Below, piece after piece: positions 38,323-45,300 of a DNA stretch of 47,668 bases. The position numbers were made by a program, and so were the translations under genes. The stretch comes from a virus. The stretch covers positions 1 through 47,668 of the IMG/VR virus record IMGVR_UViG_3300037157_000019. The stretch is one strand, 5' to 3'. The notes under the pieces were generated by a model, which was not told where the DNA came from, ran no database searches, and saw nothing but the letters and a program-made list of their open reading frames with translations. Position 1 is the first letter of the stretch; the number at the start of each line of letters is the position of its first letter.

Positions 38323-39069
38323 ATGAAAAAATTTATCGCAACCCTTCTGGTTTCACTTCTCGTAGGACCCCTTCTCGGCATGTCCAAGAAGGACCTCAAG
38401 GTCAAAGAGCACGACTCGATGCACATGATCGTGATGGTCGACCGCGACTCTACGGGCCAGGTCGTAGGTGGTGGATTGTGTACCGCCTACGCCATCGGAC
38501 CGCACACCCTGTTGACGGCCAACCACTGCAATGATCCGTACACGAACGCAGTTTACATCGATTCGTCTAAGGATGATGTTCATGAGAATCGTGCGATGTC
38601 TTACACGGTTTCTCGCCAGTTTGACCACGAAGATCACATGCTGCTGGATGTCTCGGGCGTGTATTTCAAAGATTACGTTCCGCTAAGCGCAGCCACTAAG
38701 GTGCCGATCCAGGGCGGGCATTTCTATTTCTGGGGCAACCCTGCAGGTATCAAGAATCAGTATCGTGAAGGTGTCGTAATGGGGCAGATGCCCTTCAAGA
38801 CAGATCCAGATATCGACGTCACTGGCAACGTTCTGTATACCCTGACGGGACCCGTCATTGGCGGCGATTCGGGCTCTAGCATTTTCAACATGAAGGGCGA
38901 GCGTATAGCGATTGTCACTTACGGGATGGACGAAGGGGCGATTATCGGGGTCTTCCCGATTCAGTTTACGCAAGCACAGATCGATAAGTCCCTGCAGGAC
39001 GTGGTTCCTGAAACTCCGCTTGTTCGACCTCTAGCACCTACACCCGACCCGGGTCTTGGCATTTTCTAA
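38323..39069 (+). CDS. Trypsin-like serine protease with signal peptide (248 aa)
   Basis: The N-terminus MKKFIATLLVSLLVGPLLGM is a signal peptide or membrane anchor. The chymotrypsin-fold triad is clear: LLTANHC (His, about residue 65), HEDHMLLDVSG (Asp, about 106) and GGDSGSSIF (Ser, about 187). Other typical strands are VGGGLCTAYAIGP and ERIAIVTYGMDEGAIIG. A Pro-rich tail ends the protein. It starts after GGAGCCTGT. It lies between two adaptor genes, an odd place for an exported protease. It may act in the host periplasm or process virion proteins. Confidence 0.85.
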   Translation: MKKFIATLLVSLLVGPLLGMSKKDLKVKEHDSMHMIVMVDRDSTGQVVGGGLCTAYAIGPHTLLTANHCNDPYTNAVYIDSSKDDVHENRAMSYTVSRQFDHEDHMLLDVSGVYFKDYVPLSAATKVPIQGGHFYFWGNPAGIKNQYREGVVMGQMPFKTDPDIDVTGNVLYTLTGPVIGGDSGSSIFNMKGERIAIVTYGMDEGAIIGVFPIQFTQAQIDKSLQDVVPETPLVRPLAPTPDPGLGIF

Positions 39070-39077
39070 GGAGTATC

Positions 39078-40076
39078 ATGGCAGCATCCAACCGAACGAT
39101 CCAAGATACTATAAATTGGGCGAAGCGACTCTGCTTCAACCACAATCCCGTTATCGGCAATTCGCTGGAGCCCGCGTTGACTTCAGCGAACATTGTCATG
39201 CAGACCATTCTCGGACCCCCGTTTGTCTGGTGGTGGAATACTGAGGATCTTGTGTTCACCTGTTCCCCAACCGCGCCTTCGGCTACATCTTCGACAGCAA
39301 CCCTTGCAGCGGGCGTTCTCACAGTGACCGCTCCGAATAGTTTCTCGGTCAATGCCGCGCTCACAGCAGCGGGCTTCACGGGTGCTCTCGCGCCCATCAA
39401 CGGCAGACTCATCGCCATACAGAGCGTCATCGGCACATTTCCGAGTTACACAGGATTTACTGCTTTGGTTCCTCTTGGCCCTCTCGGTCCCGACACCTCG
39501 GCAGCGGTTTTTACATCTACCACGACCCAGGATTATGTTGTCGCACCACCCGCAGGGTATGACACGGCGGGCGGGGCTACGACGGGGTGGTTTTCGCACA
39601 TCGAGCACGCATCGGTATATGATATCACCAATGCCACTCCGAATTGGATGGAGTTAACGGTCAAGGAAAATCTGTCGTTGAATAGCACGCTTGGACGCTG
39701 TACCTTCTTGAGTCCAGACTCGGAAGATGCCAACGGGAACGTGACGTTCCGTGTTATGCCTTCGCCGAACAAGGCCTATCCCGTCAGCATTCACATCTTG
39801 CTGACGCCTCCAGTTATCACGAGCGTCAACCAGACGTGGGCACCTCTCCCCGACTATCTCCAGTTGATCTACAGTCTCGGGTTCCTCGGATGGATGCTCG
39901 CATTTAACGACGACCCCCGAGCGCCGATGTATAACTCCCAGTTCAAAGCGGCTTTGCTGGCTCGCCAAGGGGGTATAAGCGATCAGGATCGTAACGTGTT
40001 CCTTAATCAATGGGACTTGCTCACTTCTGGTCAAATGATGAAGAAACAACAAGCGAATCAGGCTCGTCAGGTCTAG
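39078..40076 (+). CDS. Head-tail adaptor-like virion protein 2 (332 aa)
   Basis: MAASNRTIQDTINWAKRLCF starts at 39078 after AAGGAGTATC. The same plan as the protein at 37141 is seen. N-terminal helices lead to a beta-rich middle (TATLAAGVLTVTAPNSFSVN), followed by VNQTWAPLPDYLQLIYSLGF with LGWMLAFNDDPRAP, then a helix SQFKAALLARQGGI. This fits a tail tubular A/adaptor protein. The two are diverged paralogues, probably stacked rings of the neck. Confidence 0.65.
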   Translation: MAASNRTIQDTINWAKRLCFNHNPVIGNSLEPALTSANIVMQTILGPPFVWWWNTEDLVFTCSPTAPSATSSTATLAAGVLTVTAPNSFSVNAALTAAGFTGALAPINGRLIAIQSVIGTFPSYTGFTALVPLGPLGPDTSAAVFTSTTTQDYVVAPPAGYDTAGGATTGWFSHIEHASVYDITNATPNWMELTVKENLSLNSTLGRCTFLSPDSEDANGNVTFRVMPSPNKAYPVSIHILLTPPVITSVNQTWAPLPDYLQLIYSLGFLGWMLAFNDDPRAPMYNSQFKAALLARQGGISDQDRNVFLNQWDLLTSGQMMKKQQANQARQV

Positions 40077-40083
40077 GAGGGTT

Positions 40084-40605
40084 ATGAGCAACAACAAATG
40101 GCTGGAGTCCCTGTCAGAGGATGCTCGAAATCTCTATAAAGAGAAACTCTACGCCCGTCGTCGCCTGCGATACGCTACCGATGCCGAGTGGCGAAGTCTA
40201 TTTAAAGGGGATAAACAACAGATTCGATATCAATCAAAACGGGAAGCTGCAATCGCCTATCTTGGTGGACGATGTGCTGATCCCCGATGCGGTTGGATTA
40301 ATTCTGACGGAACTAAGGGTTGCACGGTTTTAAGTTGTTTACAAATTGATCATGTGCTCGGCGATGGAGCAAAACGACGAAAAACCTCTGGTCAGGAGGG
40401 TTCTAAACTTCTGGATACCGTGTTGAGGACATTACCCGGAGAGATATATCAACTTTTGTGTGCCAATTGTAACTGGATCAAGCGACATGAAAATCACGAG
40501 TTGCCTCAAGCTCGCCATGTCGACAATTCTTTTGTTGCAGTTCCATACCCCCGGGGAAAAGATTCTACCACAGGTCGATTTCTGACAGCAAGGGGCGGTT
40601 CCTAA
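40084..40605 (+). CDS. HNH endonuclease-like protein (173 aa)
   Basis: MSNNKWLESLSEDARNLYKE starts at 40084 after AGGAGGGTT. It has basic helices, then a zinc site CADPRCGWINSDGTKGC, the HNH core LQIDHVLGDGAKRRKTSGQE with I-D-H as catalytic and LLCANCNWIKRHENHELPQA as the second zinc/N-terminal H part. It is a different HNH subtype from the endonuclease VII-like proteins nearby. No own promoter is seen. Its stop TAA shares a base with the next ATG. Confidence 0.85.
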   Translation: MSNNKWLESLSEDARNLYKEKLYARRRLRYATDAEWRSLFKGDKQQIRYQSKREAAIAYLGGRCADPRCGWINSDGTKGCTVLSCLQIDHVLGDGAKRRKTSGQEGSKLLDTVLRTLPGEIYQLLCANCNWIKRHENHELPQARHVDNSFVAVPYPRGKDSTTGRFLTARGGS

Positions 40606-40907
40606 TGCCGCAGAAATGCGTTATTAGCGGCGGCGGGTTTCAGGATGCAGAGGGTAACGCCCTCGCCCTAGGGTCTGTAGTTGTATATCTCCAGCAGGAT
40701 ATTCAGGTCGGCACCGTTCAAATCTGTGCAGGTATCCGAGGCACGCTCAATCTCGACTCGAATGGAAACGTCACAGGTAGTCCTACTCTATGGGGCCCTG
40801 TGACATATCTGATGAGACCCATGACGGCTTCTGGTTTACGGGCATCGATCCAACCCATCGTCATCAGCGTACCTGATCTGTCCTCGTTCAGCTTGACCCC
40901 AGCTTAG
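40605..40907 (+). CDS. Tail appendage protein, short paralogue (100 aa)
   Basis: MPQKCVISGGGFQDAEGNAL followed by ALGSVVVYLQQDIQVGTVQI matches the N-terminal 90 residues of the next gene (GGGFQDxxGNxLAxGxxxxxL). The domain resembles the beta-sandwich attachment domains of phage tail fibres. It likely arose by duplication. It is coupled to the HNH gene upstream. Confidence 0.65.
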   Translation: MPQKCVISGGGFQDAEGNALALGSVVVYLQQDIQVGTVQICAGIRGTLNLDSNGNVTGSPTLWGPVTYLMRPMTASGLRASIQPIVISVPDLSSFSLTPA

Positions 40908-40915
40908 GAGTATTC

Positions 40916-42142
40916 ATGGCCACAAAGACACAACTTATGGGGGGCGGTTTCCAAGACTGTCTCGGCAACCCGTTAGCGGGCGGGACTCTGAAGCTCCACC
41001 TGAGTCAGGACTGCTCGATTTCAGGTATCGGACTGGTCTGTTCTGGGATTGACATCACGATTCAACTTGACTCTGCGGGTAACGCGGCCTCGTCGACGTC
41101 TACACCAGCAGCGGCCAATCAGTACGTCTGGTCGAATCTGGTGATGGCCCCGCAGAACAATTACTATCGTGTGACGGGCTATACGGCAGAGGGACAGCGA
41201 GCGTTCGGTTCGAACAATCAGCAGGTAGGTTCGGGCGCAAGTTTCAATCTGGATGCGTGGGTGCCAAATTCCGTGATTTCGTGGTTCCCGCCAACTACGA
41301 TTCAGTCCCTCGCGATAGAAGTACACGGCGTGCCCGCCCTAGACCAAGAACTTCTGAATTTCTACAGCAGCGACTCGACGGTCACGATCACGGATGAGGG
41401 CAGCGGCAATATCAATTTCCAGGCTGTCTCTACCCCACCGACTCCTCTAGCCATCTCCATCGCAGGAACCCCGACTGCCGACCAGGCAGTACTCGACTTC
41501 GAGAGTACGGACGGTTCCGTTACGATCAGTAACCCTAGCGGAGGTCTCATCAATCTCATTGCCCACGCGGGAACTACCTTCGGCGGCGGCGGGGCATTCT
41601 TCATAGGTCCTGGCATACGCTCTCTCGCGGACGTCCTCGGGGCTAGCTGGAATCCTGTGCAATCTAACGTGGTCAATGGGAATCTATTAGCTGCGGGCAC
41701 ACTCACCGCATATCTATTCCAGTTGGATGTGAGTTTCACGGTAAGCAAGGCAACGGTACAAGCTACCTCAGGCGTACTCGGAGCGACGTCTAACTTCGGA
41801 ATCTACTCCCGCGCGGGAGGTTTACTTCTGGATACGGGATCGTTCAGCACCATCGCAGGCGCTCCACTGACCAACACCTTCACCTCAGTTACTCTACCCC
41901 CTGGAGTATACTGGCACATACAGGCTAGTTCAACCGCATCGCCAGGAGCTACCTTTCAAGGTCTACCTGCGACGAACGATAGCGGGAACATACTTCCCGC
42001 GTATGTTAAGAACGCCACACGGGCGGCTATCGCAGCCAATCTAATGGTCGGCGGTACTCTCCCTGCTACGCTCGGGACATTGACGCCGTTTACGCCTATT
42101 AGCGCGGAGGGCGACGGGCCGTGCTGTCCTGTGTACGAATAG
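40916..42142 (+). CDS. Tail fibre-like protein (408 aa)
   Basis: The N-terminal domain (MATKTQLMGGGFQDCLGNPL, AGGTLKLHLSQD) is shared with the 100-aa protein. Two tandem repeats of about 38 residues follow: LAIEVHGVPALDQELLNFYS with DSTVTITDEGSGNINF, and LAISIAGTPTADQAVLDFES with DGSVTISNPSGGLINL. The C-terminal 190 residues form a beta-rich receptor-binding-like domain (LFQLDVSFTVSKATVQATSG, FGIYSRAGGLLLDTGSFSTI). It ends GDGPCCPVYE. It starts at 40916 after TAGGAGTATTC. A receptor-binding or head-fibre role is likely. Confidence 0.7.
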   Translation: MATKTQLMGGGFQDCLGNPLAGGTLKLHLSQDCSISGIGLVCSGIDITIQLDSAGNAASSTSTPAAANQYVWSNLVMAPQNNYYRVTGYTAEGQRAFGSNNQQVGSGASFNLDAWVPNSVISWFPPTTIQSLAIEVHGVPALDQELLNFYSSDSTVTITDEGSGNINFQAVSTPPTPLAISIAGTPTADQAVLDFESTDGSVTISNPSGGLINLIAHAGTTFGGGGAFFIGPGIRSLADVLGASWNPVQSNVVNGNLLAAGTLTAYLFQLDVSFTVSKATVQATSGVLGATSNFGIYSRAGGLLLDTGSFSTIAGAPLTNTFTSVTLPPGVYWHIQASSTASPGATFQGLPATNDSGNILPAYVKNATRAAIAANLMVGGTLPATLGTLTPFTPISAEGDGPCCPVYE

Positions 42143-42144
42143 TC

Positions 42145-42173
42145 TTGACAGACGAGTAGGGATGTGTTAGACT
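42145..42173 (+). promoter_or_regulatory. Extended -10 promoter of the mini HNH gene
   Basis: TTGACA (42145-42150), 17 nt spacer ending in TGT, TAGACT (42168-42173). The predicted start (about 42180) coincides with the ATG at 42179, so the message could be leaderless. Confidence 0.65.
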
Positions 42174-42178
42174 AAACT

Positions 42179-42313
42179 ATGGGAAAATATCATCCACAAT
42201 TCGTGCTCTCGAATTGTCTTCCCTGTTGTGTGGTGTGCAATCACATGAAACACGTTTTGTCGTATGAAGATTTTCTACGACACGTGAATCGAATTGCGGA
42301 ACATAGAGGGTAA
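42179..42313 (+). CDS. Mini HNH-like remnant protein (44 aa)
   Basis: MGKYHPQFVLSNCLPCCVVC continues as NHMKHVLSYEDFLRHVNRIAEHRG. The C-L-P-C-C-x-x-C-N-x-M-K-x-x-L-S-x-x-x-F-L-x-H-V pattern matches the C-terminal half of small phage HNH endonucleases, zinc knuckle plus the last H/N helix. The N-terminal catalytic part is missing, so it is probably a remnant or a DNA-binding peptide. It has no Shine-Dalgarno site, but its promoter places the start point at the ATG. Its stop lies one base before the giant gene's ATG. Confidence 0.6.
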   Translation: MGKYHPQFVLSNCLPCCVVCNHMKHVLSYEDFLRHVNRIAEHRG

Positions 42314-42314
42314 T

Positions 42315-45300
42315 ATGGCGAATGCACTCCAAAGTTCAGGGGCAAATCCAGGTAAAGCGGTTCGCTTTGCTCCCATCTACACCGGGAGATACTTTAGTGG
42401 TATCAACACGAATCGGTCTCCGCTACGGGATGCTCGCAGCACGCGCTATGAAGAGAAGTTCATCGGCCCTACGGGCGATGCGCTCATCGACGGACAGAAT
42501 CTTGAAGTTACGAACAAGTTGACCCTCGGTCGACGCCCCGGAAACCCGATCTACGACACGGTGAACGATTGGCAGAACGTCCTATCGTTCGACGACTTTC
42601 GAATCAGCAAGGCACTCCCAGATATCTTCGGGGAGATTACCGAACAGATTGACGTCATGGTCAGCGAGGGTCCTGGTCCGTCGGACTATAACTACGCGCC
42701 GAACGCCTCCCTGTCGGCCATCAATTCATCGTTTCAGAAACAGGTCGGCGATCCCGCATCCGCTCCCGCAGTCTGGGAGAGCGCGTCTGCAAGCGCAGGC
42801 CAGGCGTACGGCGTCCAGGTCGGTAATGAATGGTATTTCGGCAATGGAGTTGACAACAAGAAATGGCTGCAGTCTCTCTTTGTCCGTACGGCGTCGAACA
42901 ACAGCCAGAACCTCCCCGTCAATACCTATCCGTTCATGACGACGTATTACATCGATCCGAACGGAAATATCGAGCAACTTATTGGCGCGGTCGTTCAATC
43001 GACGAATCAGAATTCACCCGCGACTCCGAACGTCGCAAACGTGTACATCACGCATGTCGCTGTCGCGGATAACGTGTTGACGTTGACTGTCAGCGCGGCT
43101 CCGTATAACGCTCCAGGCAATCCCCCGATTCCTGTCGGAACGCAGTACATGATCTGGAGCGCGGATAACAACCCCACTACAGGCCAGTTCGGCGTTCTAG
43201 GGAAACTCGCCTTCTTACAGGGCATGACGATCACGACTGCCAGTCTTTGGTCGGGAACGACTATCACCGCAAGTATCGATGAGGCTAATCTCGCCTCCAC
43301 GGCGGTTGCGGTTCCGGATACGGCTGTGCTCCAGATCGAACAAGGCGGAGCGGCTAGCGTCAACAACACCGTTCTATTCGGGTCTACAACTCCAGTATGG
43401 GGCACGCAAGTTCCCAGTGCGGCTGATAACTTCAGCGGAAGTATTACGATTGACGGCCAAGCGATCTGGGTCAATCGCGGCGAGACTGTGGAGAACTGGG
43501 GGATTGCTGCGCCTACGATTAGTCTCGCAACACCAGGTCTGATTACCACCTTCGGCGCGGCTGCAGGAAACTTCCAACCAGGCACGTTTTACGCGCCCGC
43601 TAGCATTACGCAAGACAGCGCGGGCAACCTATGGCTCGTCACCAAACCTGGAATCAATCCAGGTCCTGGAAGTACGTTCCCCGCCGTTGTGACATTCGCT
43701 AAGAAGTTCGATATCTACACGGTGCAATTTACAGCGACTCAGGGTACGGTGATATTCGGCATTGAAGCTCCTGGCGCGGCTCTCGTGGATGGTGATACCT
43801 TTCAAGTCAGTCGACTTCGAGTCCTGACTCCGAATGACACGGCTTTGAACACTCCGCCATTGATCCTTGGAACCAATCTCGTCTTTAAGGTCGTGTCTAA
43901 GACCACAGGCAGCGTTGCTCTCGGAGCGGCGGAGTTCGTCACCGCAACTTGCGCAACCCTACCCATCATAGCAGGCACTCCGGTCACGGGAGATGCAGGA
44001 TATATATGGACATTGACGCAGGGCGGTCCGCACGCGCCTACCGTGTATCCCGCGACTCCGACTGCGGTTGAAGCACAATGGACGGCGATTCAGACAGCCG
44101 CGAGTTTGGTGTGGCAACCGAACACCCATTACTATGAAGACGACATTCTCATTCAGGGCGGCGATTACAAGATGCTGTATAAGGGCGTCCAGCCGTTCGT
44201 CCATAGTTTGCCCCCTGGGGGGAGTGCTGCTGGATTACACCCCACAGGCGGAACAGACGGTTCGGAACCCGAAGGTCCGTGGGATGCTCCAGTAACTCCA
44301 GTCACAGGATATTTCTTCGCCAACAATAACGTCGCGCACGTCGCGACGGGAAATCCGTCATTCGGTGACGCGGTCGGTTCGTGGCCGTACCTAGGATACA
44401 CAGCCCCCATCACGCCTGGCGGCAGTCCTGGTCCTGGTGGACAAGTATTTCCGAACACTCCGTCTTTGTTTTTTGAAACTCTGGCTGCACAGAATCAACC
44501 GACGGGTCCTACGAATTCGAGTCACCTCACATATCTTACGGGCCAGACAGGCCACCTCTTCTTCTACTACGTGGGGGGCAATGGTTACCTAAACATCGAA
44601 GGTTCGCCAGGCGTTCTAACGCCGGGCGGGGCTGTCGATTCAGGCCAGGCCGCTGATCAACAGTACGGCATTGCAACCGTCGCGAATATCTACGTTCCGT
44701 TGGCGGGTGTCCAGATTACATTCAACCTGACTCACAATTCTGGAGGTTTCTTTGGTTTCGTTGGAGCGACCCTTTCAGGACCGCAAGTCAACCTTATCGA
44801 TGGGATCACAGACGGTTCAGTAGCCTATGGGATTCAGATAGGCGGACTCGTCGGTACGAACACCCGAGTACCTAGCGGCACTATCGACAACTCGTGGAAC
44901 GATGCAGGCGTCGTGACGTTTGGTGCCCCAGGCAATTACATTATTGAGATCGATTGGACTCCCCCGCAGAATTCTGATGCGTACATGATCGTATCGACGG
45001 GAGGAAGTTTCGTCCTGGCTCCAGTGAACACTTGTCAACTCCTGTCTGTAGGCCAGGATCTGAGTTGGCCCTCGATGAGTTGGAACGGCTTCGTTAGCCC
45101 TCCTGCGACAGGGACTGCCACTCCGCCCGCAGGGTTTAACGTCTCGCCCTTTATAAACGAGATCAGTTGGGCTAACCCATCCGTTGACCAATCGAACATC
45201 TATTGGTGGATGGATATCGGACCTACGAGCAATTACGCCAACATCCCCGCAGGTGTCCCTGTGACCATCTCGGGAGTAGGCATCGTCTATAACAATTCCC

